NCBI GenBank assembly: GCA_963971405.1 | Contig: OZ020490.1 | Coordinates: 12,696,874 to 12,760,873, forward strand | Length of the DNA: 64,000 nucleotides | Origin: Psococerastis gibbosa | Taxonomy: Eukaryota; Arthropoda; Insecta; Psocodea; Psocidae | Direction: 5' to 3' | Part shown: piece by piece, positions 44,101 through 53,444 of the stretch | Layout of the letters: each line of letters begins with the position of its first letter | How positions within the stretch are numbered: the first letter of the stretch is position 1 | Notes under the pieces: model-generated | What the model saw: only the letters and a program-made list of their open reading frames with translations | What the model was told of the DNA's origin: nothing | Database searches by the model: none | Position numbers and translations under genes: made by a program

Positions 44101-47100
44101 ATAAATAGGCCCAAATTAGTTTTACGCATTTTGTAAGCAGTATACAGTTGAGATTGTACCGACGAATAAACCTACCACTGAGGGGGGCCCGGGGGTCTCC
44201 TCCGAAGAAAATGTTTGAAATAATAGGTCTGAAATATTGGGGTTTTAAGCATTTTGAGTAGTATATTTTTGTGAAAGTAAGTTAATGCGTTGATTTTTTC
44301 ATGATGTCTTTCATGTAAAATATGCATACCAAGAACTAATTTCCCTTTCGTTATTGTGGTGTTATATGTAGTTAAACAAATATTGTCCCTTCATTTTTTC
44401 AAAAACAAATTGACAATGGGCTAAGTAGGCCTATAAATCAACAATTACAAATAATAATTGTATGAAAATCAATACAATTGCAGCCGTGACGCTGTGTTTT
44501 GGGTTTGTTAAAATTTCTACAAAACTCTTCGGGCAGCCACGCATCGGGCTGTAATATTGAATGAGTACGGGGTGAAACATCAGCGCAGAATGCAACTGGT
44601 CTTTGAATAGCTCAATGGTTTATATAGGTATTGTAATCCATGCATTACAATACATGTAATTAAAGTGAGTTTACTAAGTCTACACTCTACCTAACCTATC
44701 TACCTGCTGTTAAAATATTTCCATTAAAATGTGCATTTGTTCGTATCTAATAAATTATAAATTTATTTTGATGGTGTTTTTAAGTACCGTACCTCTCTTT
44801 TTTATATTATAATAAACTGAAGTGTACTGTCAGAGGAATCCGTTGCTCCGACACTCTCTGAGCACAAATTTTTAATAAAGGAAGTGGAAGGAAGTTCCAC
44901 CTGTCATTTGCTTATTAATTCAAAACTGTTTTAGCTTCCTCAGCAGTCTTAGTTCTGTCAGTCTCCAGCATTTCTACATAGGCGCGGTTTCCACCGACCT
45001 CTACATACGGTGACGTGGTAGCAGATATCATTAATAAAGGCGGGGTTTCTAACGTCACATTTAAAACCCCATTTTATCTAGTTAGGTAGGGGGAGACATA
45101 ATTTGTATCGTTAATTAGGTAAAGGTTAACTTTTATAATGAAAAAAAGTCGTCATTCATGAATTCATTCATGGTTTTGGTTACAGTGCTGAGTGCGCCGA
45201 GCCCGCAAGGCAGTCAGCATGGTCCCCCAGCGGCAGGCTCGATGTCGACCCCCATACCTGGCTCTGTCGGTACCAAACCTCGAAGCAGGTTCAAAAATGC
45301 GCAACGAGCTGACCCAACCTTGCTCAATAACCTGTGGAGGAGCACTACCCCACTCGGTAAGCAAAATAAAACACGGTTGTACAATATATGCATTCTGTTT
45401 AGCTGCTTACATTAACATATTTTCCACGGACAGTTGTAGAGTATATAAAAATCAGTTAGATAGTGTTATACATATTGTAAGGCGTAACCTGAGGGACACA
45501 ATGTCAGGTTACAAAAAAGATGGCGAATCGGGTTACAATAAACCGAAAAAGCTGCAGTATGAGCTACCGTACGCGACCGGTTTGGAACTAAAAAAAAAAT
45601 GGTATTTTAAACAATAATTAATGTGAGTAACTTCATCTAATCTCCTAAACATCTTTTACCGTAACATAAAAAGTACATAAACCTAATTGCTAATAAGTTG
45701 AGCTCTGGAAGTTTGTTAAGCATTTAAGTGTACGATTTTAACGAAAATTACCTAATTAATAGTGTTATTAGTTATAAAGTCATATTATCTATTTTGAGAC
45801 CGCTTTTTATCTTGTAGGGAAGAATGCGGGTGCGCAGGAAACTTCTTAGTGCCGCTGTGCGCAGCGTGTGGGGGTCGCCCCGGATCCATTTCTTATACGA
45901 TATGTATCCGAGGCTTCCATTTGTGTTATGCATCAGTAGTACCACTGTGTAGCGACAGTGGGGAGATGATTTCCATCTCTGGGCTCTACCTACTGGGGAG
46001 TTTTCTGTTAAGCCCCCCCCCCCCTTAGCCTTTGGGTCAATACCCTTCCCTCAAGACACTGAGGTGGATGACCTCTTGCTCAGCTGTCTCTTCCGCCGTT
46101 GTGGTGTTTCTAGACGCCATCATCTTCCGCCATTGGCATTAGACTTGTACTTATTGAAAGGCGGTGTTAATCTAGTTCTTCCGGTACAGCTTTGGTCGGC
46201 GTTTTATCCTATTTTATAAGGGACCCCTCCCCACTTGGGTTCCCCGCCACCTCCTCCACTACCACCCATCTTCCTTTCTCAAAAGGACTTGGGACCAGTG
46301 GTGGAGCGTGAGATAGTTGCGAATGTAATGCTTGCAAATAGGCTATTTATTTATGTCGTTAAAGTTAAAAAAAAGAAAATAAATTACGCATAGCATGTTC
46401 TATCTTCTTAAAAAGTAAAAATTTGAAAACAGAAAAGAAAACACGCATCATTTTATGTACCGGTAGCATGTTCTATCTTCTTAAAAAAAGTAAAAATTTG
46501 AAACAAAAAAGAAAACATTTGAATTCAAACGTGGCGAGATTCTTAATTTTCTTACACTGCGTTGATAACATCATACAATCTTATTTCCTCGCGGCTTCCT
46601 ATAGATTTCAAGGAAGCTCTTAAAATACATTCTACGGATTTGTTGATTATTGAGGGTAATGCGGCATTACACGCCATACATACTGTACATGCACGCTTCG
46701 TCACTGCTTGGGACCATTTACGGCGGAGTGCACAGGAAACAACGTGTTGATTGAGGGGAAAACTTGACAAGATAATTTACATTTAACTGTTCTCATTCAT
46801 TCGTATAATGCAACATAACGCAGTAAATTCATGACAATGTTGCAAACTTGCCACTAATTTTATCCAGGACATGGGTATTTACTTTCCTATGGCATTACAA
46901 TAATATTCAACACAATATTTTTATATTTCCATTAAAAGTTAAGTTGCAATAATTATAATAATGCTGCAGGGCTCAGACCGCGTGTGCAGCTTAAATTTAA
47001 AAAAAAAGGCCTAATCCAACATTCCGTAAGTAAGTCAGTAAGTAAGTTGTTTAGTCTTCGTTTGTCGGGGTTAACTCGTTGAGATTTGTTTTTAGATATT

Positions 47101-50100
47101 TTCGAAATACGTTCAATTGTTGGATAGTTTTTACGTATGTTGGGAGTCTGTTGTAGTGCGTTAGTCGGTAGTCCTACACTCCTATGTACTAGGCCTTTTT
47201 TGACATTTTCCGGGGAGCCATCATCGGATTTTTCGCGAGAAACAGGACACATTGTTTGGTGTGGGCCGGCCCTTTCACTAAGACCCTAAACCTGTTTTGA
47301 CTGCCCTTAACTTGATTAAATCAACAGTACCCTCCATTTTTTCAATTACTTAAACCCTCTTTTTCTGTTATTTTTCGTCATTCTCAAGCGTTACCGGTTT
47401 TTTGAGTTCTGTCCTAAATCCTGAGGAGGGTATCCTTTAGTTAATTAGATCAACACCGCTCCCAGAAATTCAATCCTCAAATCCTTTTTAAATTCATTTA
47501 GTAGGAACGGGCTATACAGGGCCGAAAGTCTGGGTATGGGGCTTGGAGGTATTCGAACCCAGGATCTATACGCCTAACCGGGTGTCGTCTCAACCGCTGG
47601 ACCAAAAAGAGGGCTGGTTCTATTAAAAACTTAAACATTATTTTTTATAAGGTTACGATAACAATAGGCTAATAGCCTAGAAATACAATACTTTTCTATA
47701 TTATTGCTGATAATACGAAAATAGGCGTGTGCTTACATCTTTTGCCTCTTCAAATGCCTATCGTCTATCGAAGATTGACGATCATCATCGCAATTTATTG
47801 GTCCTTGGAGACTACTGCTTTGAAAAGGGAAGTCGTGCCAATGCCTCAGATTTTTCAACCATTTTCAACCCAATTTTTCTGCAGGGAACCTTATGTCTTT
47901 CTATCTTTCCTTGGATTATTACAAAAGGAAAAGCGATCCTTTAAAGTAAATAAATAAATAATTACTTTTTGTTCTATTACTGAGCCAATCTAGCGGAGTT
48001 AGGGCTGTAAAGCCCTGTCTTACACCGCCTGCTTTACATGCCCTCCGAAGCATAGCTAGAAAATGTAGCTAGTGTGGGACTCGAACCAACAACCTTTCGG
48101 GTGAAAGTTGGAGTCTTTACCACTACTCTACATATCCTTTTCGTTCCCTATCACACAGACGAAGTGCAGTATGTTTGATTCCGTTTTTAACCGCCAGCAG
48201 CAGCTCAGCGGAGTACTGAAATGTGACCAATACCAGAGCTCATTTTATCTTGAGCTGTGAGTTGTTAGTAAATATTTATTCTATGAGTATTAATTATAGG
48301 TATAATCAATATTCAATGAGAAATTCATTAGGAAGTGGAGTCAAAGGTTTGATAATTAACATTCCAATAAATATCTGGCAGCACTGCATAAAAAAAAAAT
48401 AACGCTTAGGAACGCTAAGAAACCCCCCCCCCCCTCCCCCACCGATTAATTCCCCCAAGAAACTCTGCGAGGAAATTTTCAGTATAAATCATTAATCTTT
48501 GTTAGTTCGGACTGGATTAAAAGCTCATTATATTAAAAGCTTAAACCGCCATCACCTCTCTCAATTTATTCCCTTTAAAATTTAATTTGCAGATTATGGG
48601 TAGCTAAGAAAAATGAGTTCGCGCCAGCTTGCTTGGCTTGGCTTTATAGCAACCGAGACTTTTCTTTGGGGGGAATTGGGGTAGTTCTCGAAACGGGAAG
48701 TGTATGAGGGTTGTTTAAGCAGCAAAAGAATTGAAATAAAGTATGACTTTGTGGGTTGTTGTGGTTGATTTGTTTCTGAAACTTTGCTTTCAAGCATGGT
48801 TCACTAGTTCTCTGAAGTTTTCCAAAATACAATACCTTGATAATGCCATACATATAGTAAATGAAGTGGAATGAAATGAAAATGAGCCTTTACTGGGGAG
48901 CTTTGTGCTATTCATAAAGCTACCCCTTCAACAGTACGGTACAGTGGACTAGTTATTCCAATATTTTAAACGAAACTATAAATAAATAAAAAATTATGGG
49001 ACAGGCGAAAAAAAATTAAAATAACTTTGTCGAGTAGGCCTATTACTAAAATACATATGTAGCGACCTGTTTCAGCACTAGGCTATCGTCAGGCTACAGA
49101 AATATAAGCAACACTACATAAATCGGCAAGTAAAAACAATGGTTCCGGATATTTATGTTGGTGGCAATGGAAAATTGGCGGCAAGCTCCACTAGCAGTGA
49201 CCTCATAAAACTAAGGCGAGGGCAATTTACAAAAACGGTGACGTGGTAGCAGACATTCAAGACTTAGGTGGCGTTTCCACTGACCTCGCATTGCAGATTG
49301 CAAATGACATTGACGGAAATGTTTGTTTTTCTTTTTATAGAAAATCTATTAAAATGTTTGTAATTAACATATCCAATGACGCCATTTTTTAATTTTAGTT
49401 TGTTTGTTTGTGATTTTACTGTATGATCATTGATCAATTTTAACTATGGCATAGAGGAAAATAAACATTTCCGTTAATTCTGCAATGCGAGGTCGGTGGA
49501 ATGGGCGCCTTACATCGATAGTAAAATTTTTCCTGAGTTCATAGTTGTTTTAATTTACTCTAGGGAGTATAGCAATTTTCCCTTACCACCCAGGTGCAAC
49601 ATTTTAAAATCATTAAAATTACAAAGATGGCCTGGCATGTTTGTATGGTAGGCCAGAGCGGAAGCTGTTTCAGGCTTGCCTGTGCCCCTTTGTGCTCTTT
49701 TATGCAATCCTAAAAATACCTTCCGGTTTGGCCCACATGAAGAATATCCCATATGCTGCAGTCTATTTCGTACACACCCGACCTTAAACATTTCTCTACT
49801 GACGGCTTCAAATCAATGAGATATTGTGATATAATGATTCTTTCTATATAATAAGCATGTTGACTATTTTTGACCAATTTGCCGCCCTCCCCCCCCCCTC
49901 GCTCGATCGTTACGTTACTGCCTCTACCCTACTTACTTAGGTAGGCGCATCCAGCCCGGGGGCTTTAGGCCGCTGCCACTACACCACGCCATCTCGGACG
50001 ATCTTCTACTGCTAGCTTCCAGTCTCGGGTACCGGTGGTGTGCACATCTTCGAGCACTTGGTCTCTCCGTCTGAGCGTTGGCCTACCGGGCCGCCTAGGG

Positions 50101-50527
50101 TGGTTGAAGGTGTCTTCGAACACCAGCTTCGGCGTCCCCTCCGCCTGCTTACGGTGCACATGACCCAGCCATTGGATTAAAGCCCTTTTAGTTCTAATAT
50201 TATGTTTGGGGGAGGCGAATATGTACCCTACCTATCTATTTGGAAGTTGGTTTTTAGGAAGTAAATTCAACATAGGTCCCGTGATCACAAAAAACATTAA
50301 ATAAACATAGCACAACAAAGCATCAAACATGGCGGGCGCGACCAATATGGCGGCTAAAAACAGCAAATACCAACACTATATCTATATCTATTAATCTATT
50401 TACAGGTAACGCGGAAGTTTACATTGTCCTGGCTCTACTCATCGGATTCATCACAGTCGTCATCGGCTGCTGGCTCAGCGATAACTGCTGGTCACCAGAA
50501 CCGGAGCATCTTGTCACAATTGCGTAG
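35148..50527 (+). CDS. Three-exon gene for a 113-residue single-pass membrane protein
   Basis: The coding exons are 35148-35196, 45186-45356 and 50406-50527. All junctions are phase 1 with good sites: AATG/gtaagt, ttacag/TGCTG, CTCG/gtaagc and ttacag/GTAACG. The joined frame is open and ends TAG at 50525. Residues 1-20 are a signal peptide (MRRIFTIKLILLLVLNVLSA). Residues 21-75 form a Ser/Pro/Gly-rich, basic ectodomain with no N-glycosylation sequon. VYIVLALLIGFITVVIGCW (about 78-96) is a membrane helix. The short tail has CWLSDNCW and an acidic/Pro end, EPEHLVTIA. I infer a type I plasma-membrane or secretory-pathway protein. The family is not recognised and its function is unknown. The introns are 10.0 and 5.0 kb and full of transposons. 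Confidence is limited by the absence of transcripts or homologues to check against. Confidence 0.68.
35267..35558. mobile_element. Harbinger-like MITE in intron 1 of the small membrane-protein gene
   Basis: The left end AGCGGTGTCCACATTATGCC is mirrored by the right end GGCATAGTGTGGACACCGCT. The arms are ~65 bp and include CACTGCCAATTTGGCA. TAA flanks both sides (35264-35266 and 35559-35561), fitting the 3-bp TWA target of PIF/Harbinger elements. It begins only 70 bp after the exon 1 donor. Confidence 0.75.
36043..36250. mobile_element. MITE-B copy, foldback
   Basis: The arms CATTCCACCGGCCAATTTAC and GTAAATTGGCCGGTGGAATG are exact mirrors. CTTAACTTATCTATTATAA is mirrored by TTATAATAGATAAGTTAAG at the centre. 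A second copy is at 59065-59300. There is no coding capacity. Confidence 0.8.
36251..38049. other. Intronic, mostly unrecognised
   Basis: A SINE-C-like scrap (GGGCATGTAAAGC) is at about 37252-37340. A tRNA-like block in reverse (GGGAGTCGAGCCC near 37530) is also present. ORFs of 60-90 codons here lack features. The rest is unassigned. Confidence 0.4.
38050..38225. repeat. Repeat Z copy
   Basis: ATGAACCCAGGCCTACTTAC, CTATGGATTTCGGACATTA, ATACGTTCTCGATACACCGG and AAGTACAGATACGAGTC correspond to 31085-31320. An old R870 scrap follows at 38655-38765. Confidence 0.5.
39001..39125 (-). repeat. GDHHGN repeat fragment followed by a purine-rich run
   Basis: ATTACCATGATGATCGCCCA and TCTTCGATAGAAGG are the reverse of the 19480 repeat. 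A GAA/GAT-rich run (39055-39127) follows, the counterpart of the CTT run that starts the 19480 copy. Confidence 0.45.
39683..40268. mobile_element. hAT element (hAT-4) with exact 8-bp duplication, carrying a pogo-like MITE
   Basis: The ends CAGTGGCGGCTCG and GAGCCGCCACTG are inverted. The flanks ATTGTACC at 39675-39682 and 40269-40276 are identical. It is 586 bp including the nested element at 39726-39903. It has no transposase, so it is non-autonomous. Confidence 0.85.
39726..39903. mobile_element. pogo/Tigger-like MITE nested in hAT-4
   Basis: CAGTAGAATCCGTTTATTAT and its mirror ATAATAAACGGATTCTACTG form ~24-bp perfect ends. CAGTAGAAnCCnnTTATTA-type ends are typical of pogo-group elements. 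The interior (178 bp overall) has no ORF. The expected TA target duplication is clear only on the right. Confidence 0.7.
40600..40770 (+). pseudogene. LINE ORF2 C-terminal stub
   Basis: The frame reads MNAEHLLSCPAIDHTPTNED and then TKWPTCQGWALASK before a stop. AEHLLSCP is the end of the C-terminal zinc motif of LINE ORF2 proteins (compare AEHIICSCP in the LINE at 24611). A GTAAGTAAGTAAGT run follows as a probable tail. It is a 5'-truncated relic. Confidence 0.5.
40880..41215 (+). pseudogene. LINE ORF2 C-terminal relic (RTE/craTA-like tail)
   Basis: HIKIRRAKWEGHLLRHENL and then RNKWI are followed in the next frame by ARAYQELKRKAQDRESWR. This is the RRLRWxGHLLRM...GRPxxRWxD...AQDRxxWR tail of LINE reverse transcriptases. 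Only the last ~100 codons survive, with at least one frame change. Confidence 0.65.
41216..42020. other. Intronic, no family recognised
   Basis: G- and C-runs around 41640-41690 look like the debris of a hAT-type end. Nothing else is supported. Confidence 0.35.
42023..42613. mobile_element. hAT element (hAT-5, Charlie-like ends), with inserts
   Basis: CAGTGGCTCTTCAGCG at the left and AGTTTAAGAACCACTG at the right are inverted and look like the CAGTGGTTCTnAA ends of Charlie-type hATs. The interior (ACTGCAACCCCTTTTGACAT, TACTTCATACCTCATGAC, GATTTTCCGCAATG) is shared with 42830-43262. A LINE 3' end is inserted at about 42142-42370. The left flank TATACTAG and right flank TATATATC only partly match. 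Confidence 0.7.
42142..42370 (+). repeat. LINE 3' end inserted in hAT-5
   Basis: This ~220-bp block is absent from the second hAT-5 copy. It ends in ATTTGATTTGAT-type units, contains GGGGCCCAGCATGGGACTTG, and is bounded by near-identical ATTGTAAAG and ATTGTGAAG. This is the pattern of a 5'-truncated LINE with a short simple-repeat tail. Confidence 0.55.
42619..42790 (+). repeat. SINE-A copy
   Basis: TCGACTTCGATGGCCAGGTG, ATGCAATCGGAGACGTGTCG, ACAGAGGCGACTGAAAAGGC and TTGTTTGTATGCGATTTATC, then an A-rich tail. It abuts the right end of hAT-5. Confidence 0.75.
42830..43262. mobile_element. hAT-5 second copy, left end missing
   Basis: ACTGCGGCCTCTTTTAACAT, TACTTCATACCTCATGACAC, GCTGGATTTTCCGCAATG and the end CCCCCAGTTTAATAACC follow the first copy. 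It has a ~90-bp extra segment (43150-43240) not in the first copy. Confidence 0.65.
43446..43760. repeat. Old hAT-3-like remnants
   Basis: CAAGGCCGTTCCCAGGTTTT at 43448 and CAGGGCCGTAGCGCTGAG at 43740 are left-end-like sequences of the hAT-3 type, both followed by G-rich tracts. No matching right ends or duplications are found. Confidence 0.4.
43900..44240. repeat. Degenerate minisatellite, unit about 84-88 bp
   Basis: The module GGAGAAAAnnnnGATnAATnGG, then CCCAAATTAGTGAGGTTTTA, CGCAT and CCCGGGGGTCTCC recurs at about 43913, 44001 and 44085. A more eroded unit follows near 44190. Units vary by short deletions. Confidence 0.75.
44985..45060. repeat. MITE-C end fragment
   Basis: GCGGTTTCCACCGACCTC and GTGACGTGGTAGCAGA are terminal blocks of MITE-C (49235-49509), rearranged. 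It lies about 130 bp before exon 2 of the small membrane-protein gene. Confidence 0.5.
45357..46295. other. Intron 2 of the small membrane-protein gene, GC-richer block unexplained
   Basis: From about 45820 to 46260 base composition turns GC-richer, with CGTGTGGGGGTCGCCCCGG and several CC-rich runs. It may be the 5' end of an unrecognised retroelement. No open frame or family is recognised. Confidence 0.35.
46296..46706. mobile_element. hAT-1 element with exact 8-bp duplication
   Basis: The ends CAGTGGTGGAGCG and CGCTTCGTCACTG are inverted. The flanks CTTGGGAC at 46288-46295 and 46707-46714 are identical. The interior matches 3687-4188 and contains a local duplication of AGCATGTTCTATCTTCTTAA (46391 and 46457). 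It has no ORF. Confidence 0.85.
47010..47255 (-). pseudogene. LINE ORF2 C-terminal relic
   Basis: On the - strand the frame reads YNRLPTYVKTIQQLNVFRKY and then LKTNLNE, the WNxLPxxIRxxxSVxxFKxxLK tail common to Jockey/CR1-group LINEs. TTACTTAC-type repeats follow as a tail. It is 5'-truncated. Confidence 0.5.
47550..47610 (-). repeat. SINE-B tRNA-like block
   Basis: The reverse complement reads TGGTCCAGCGGTTGAGACGA, then CACCCGGTTAGGCG and TGGGTTCGAATA. Box A and box B spacing equals that at 385-450. Confidence 0.6.
47730..47905 (+). repeat. GDHHGN-type dispersed repeat
   Basis: TATCGAAGATTGACGATCAT, TTGGAGACTACTGCTT and GTCGTGCCAATGCCTCAG line up with 19480-19640. The frame reads RLSKIDDHHRNLLVLGDYC. 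Confidence 0.45.
47947..48136 (-). repeat. SINE-C copy, well preserved
   Basis: The reverse complement reads ATGTAGAGTAGTGGTAAAGA, then TTGGTTCGAGTCCCACACT (box B), GGGCATGTAAAGCAGGCGG, AGGGCTTTACAGCCCTAACT and a TTATTTATTTA tail. Confidence 0.8.
48137..49029. other. Intronic, nothing recognised
   Basis: A C-run lies at 48423-48440. No gene, RNA or repeat family is supported. Confidence 0.4.
49030..49850 (-). mobile_element. Penelope-like element remnant, split by MITE-C
   Basis: On the - strand at 49850-49555, one frame reads CSIWDILHVGQTGR and then IKEHKGAQ. This matches the GIY-YIG endonuclease region of Penelope-like elements, here damaged by frame changes. After the MITE-C insertion (49235-49509) the tail at 49130-49050 reads GCCTGACGATAGCCTAGTGC and then TGAAACAGGTCG, like the conserved 3' end of Penelope elements. 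Only the 3' part is present. Confidence 0.6.
49235..49509. mobile_element. MITE-C copy inside the Penelope remnant
   Basis: It is about 275 bp. The left end ACGGTGACGTGGTAGCAGAC...TTTCCACTGACCTCGCATTG is mirrored by the right end CAATGCGAGGTCGGTGGAA. The interior matches 2150-2390 nearly base for base. No ORF is present. Confidence 0.7.
49925..50200 (-). pseudogene. LINE ORF2 C-terminal relic
   Basis: The - strand reads MHRKQAEGTPKLVFEDTFNH, then PRRPGRPTLRRRDQVLEDV and RDWKLAVEDRPRWRG, followed after a stop by WMRLPK. This is the GRPxxRWxDxVxxD...AxDRxxWR tail of a LINE, in an open frame of 64 codons. It lies 200 bp before exon 3. Confidence 0.6.
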
Positions 50528-51275
50528 CATCACCCGCATCTAAATAAGCAAAAAGTGCAGAAGGCTACGGATGTCTTCACCACCCCAGAAAACATTATCA
50601 CAGCTACAATCGTCAGCGATGGTGATAAGGCTTTCTTTTTAATTGTTCCCTTTGATAATTCATCACGTGGACTGTAAAAGTTTATCACTACATAGGATAT
50701 AAAATTAGAACTTCTAGCTCTAGGTAGAAATGTGCTTCAGTGGTGGCAGTTTAGAATTTCACAAGGCGCTGCTCTTCCTCCGGCCCTATTTGTTTCTTAT
50801 TGATCCTGGCAGCAGGATCGATAGCAATCATACCTCACATTTTTCATTACTATAGTGTCGTCACATGGTTCGGTTGCAAATATTTAATGAAGGGTAAGAA
50901 AGTACGTTAGGTAAGCTACTCTGGGTCGTGCTGGGTACCATAGGGCGTGGGACGTAGCACCGAAGGGGCGCCACTTTAGTCCCCACTGCTAGTTTTATAT
51001 TGGCGAAATATAATGTGATTTAAAAGTTTTCCACCAAGTTATTTTACATAACTTTTATAAGGCCCAACTTTCACGTTTTTGTTCTCCCGATTTTTTAAAT
51101 TTTATTTGAAAACGTCCATCCTATGAAAGGCGCCATCATGGTTTTTGAGCACAACCCTGCAGGGAGCTATAGCTGTAGCTCTGTCGTTGCATTAAAGAAA
51201 CGTAACAATGACAATTTGTTGACCCTAGAAAGTTTGGGTCCAGAAATCTAATATGAAGATAAATACATATAAATC

Positions 51276-51281
51276 AATAAA
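51276..51281 (+). terminator. Candidate polyadenylation signal of the small membrane-protein gene
   Basis: AATAAA is the first canonical signal after the stop at 50527 and would give a 3' UTR of about 750 bases. It lies in an AT-rich AATAAATAAATAT context, so it may be fortuitous. Confidence 0.35.
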
Positions 51282-51289
51282 TAAATATA

Positions 51290-53440
51290 TTATTCTGTTA
51301 CATTTCACAATCAAGTAGGCTACCTAATCAACAAGAAAGTATAAAGTAAAGTAGTCATATCGTCAAGATAACGCCTTCCTTAGGATTTTATAGATAAGAT
51401 AAGATATAATGTCCACATACAAAACATTTCAAAGTCAATGGTTCCTATGAACCCTCGGGCTCCTGTGCAAAGGACACTGAGTTCATTAATTTAAAAGCTG
51501 TGTACCGTACGTCCATGAGAACGGCTTTCCTCTTTATCTACACTTTTACGAAAATGGGGAGGGGGCGCCAAATAAAACACCGGCCCCCTTCGAAAACCAA
51601 ATAAACGATCTATACTAATAAATATAAATAATATCAATACACATCACATCTTGCAGCCGCTCTCTCTCTCTTCTTCAAATCTTCTCCTTTGCGAATTGGC
51701 CTCTAAGTCGCCGTTACTATAGTCTTTTATCACTCATTAGTAGTTTAAAAGATGCGTCATAACTAGCGCACTGATTGGCTATAATAAATACCGTACACAC
51801 AATTGATGACTTGATGACAACAGGCCATAGATACACTGGTAAATAAACACGTGTATTAGGTACCTTTAGACCAAGCTATCCAGAGTGAATCATTATAATG
51901 CAATCAAGGACAATTGTCAGAACAACAAATACAACAACAACAACAACATTTTTTTGCAGCGGATACTATTCTGAAGAAAGCTTCCAATTGTTTGAACATA
52001 GCCAATTAGTCAACATATTATTGTTCCAAAATGTCACACCCAGTATGAAAATGCTTAACTTTTAGCGCTTAATGTACGTATCCTTATGTAATTATATATT
52101 ATATAATATACGCATTTACAACCTACGATTAAAGTAATATGGGTCTACCTAATCACCAACGATTGAAGATTTTTTTTTTACCTAGGCTACCAAATGCAGA
52201 CGCAAAAGTGAAGATTTTAAGGTACCTGAAAAGAAATAGATACGAGTGCCTACATCAGCATCTTTGTTAATGAACTTCATTCTTGACCTGCCGCAAAAAA
52301 AAAAAAAAAAAAAAAAAAAATCTACATATTTTCTAACTTATTTGTAGATTTTGTAGTAAGTTAAATTTATCAGATGTTGCCAACAGCCACACCAAGCTGA
52401 ATCCATTGGAACAGAGCCTGTTCAAAACTGCAGAAAACTTGGTAGTGTGCACAGCGTTGGCAGGGGAATATGGTGGGACAATGCGCTGAGACTATACCAG
52501 TCAGTTAAAGTGCGGGTCGAGTCCTGTGTCACCTCCGAATTAATCGTGGGACTTCACTGTGTTCCCCAAGTGGTTCGGAATCCACTATAATCAGGAGGTT
52601 CACCTTGTCAGTCAGCTCCCCTTCTCCCCGAGGTGAAGGAGTCTGCCCTTAGGGTGCCTCAAGTCAATAAACAGACTCACTCTCCCCGCCAGGCTGACAG
52701 AGTTGCTTAAAACAGAAATGCTGAAAGCAGGCATTGGAAAATTATGATTTTTTTTTTTTAATTCTCGAAAACCAGAAATGCAGTTTTTAATATTTCTTAA
52801 AACAATCATTAGTTGGTGATGGGCTCCCAGAAGAGAACAGTAGGACCAAATAATTTAAGTAGACTAATAGGCTGACCAGTTATTATAATATATTAACATG
52901 CTATTCATTAGTAATATTTTAGATTACATAGGCCTAGATGTAGCGCCTAATAGCCTATTGTAGTTAAAGCTTAGGCCTATAAGGAGCTAACTTTAAATAT
53001 GCATACTAAGCTTTTTAGATTTTTATGTAATAGGCTATCAAAATTATCTTGGAATTGAAATGATTATAGCCTACCTAGTTAGAGTTTTTAATCTATTTAT
53101 AATACAACAGTATATTGATTGATTAATTATTCTTAATGGAATAATTCATTATATGTACAAATGTACTGTAGGTATAGTAGATAGGTGATGTGTGTGTCGC
53201 ACTTACCTACCTGCATAATAATGTCAATTTATCTTCTGTGTTTAATTAAAAATAATTTTAAAATGGAATTGGACATAGCCTATTTTGCAATACCTACCAA
53301 TACATACAGTATATGTATATATGCATTCAGCAATAGGTACTGGTGAACCTAGAAATACTGCAGCGGTTCGACTGAACTGAGAGATGACTGGTCGAATTTT
53401 AAAATTTCATTCCTGTATTTTCAGACTGTTGGAAGATCCC
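51290..53440. other. Intergenic between the two host genes
   Basis: It contains a 26-base A-run (52295-52320), an inverted relic of repeat W (52436-52605) and CA/ACA-rich short runs near 51925. I see no additional exon and no promoter motif that I trust. Confidence 0.45.
52436..52605. repeat. Repeat W, old inverted copy
   Basis: ACTTGGTAGTGTGCACAG, CACCTCCGAATTAATCGTGG and CCAAGTGGTTCGGAATCCAC are the reverse complement of repeat W blocks at 21370 and 22529, with many changes and one internal replacement. Confidence 0.55.
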
Positions 53441-53444
53441 CATG

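Noticed and set aside
43740-44240. CRISPR-like array
   Set aside because: Units are 84-88 bp, degenerate and without alternating unique spacers; this is a eukaryotic minisatellite.
45192-45617. 141-codon frame MRRARKAVSMVPQRQ...
   Set aside because: It overlaps exon 2 of the small membrane-protein gene in the wrong frame and reads into the intron.
50406-50527. Membrane-helix exon as an N-terminal exon of TXNDC11
   Set aside because: It ends in a stop and its phase does not fit 58137; the exon at 56958-57094 fits exactly.
52295-52320. A-run as evidence of a processed pseudogene
   Set aside because: No coding similarity or target duplication was found upstream.
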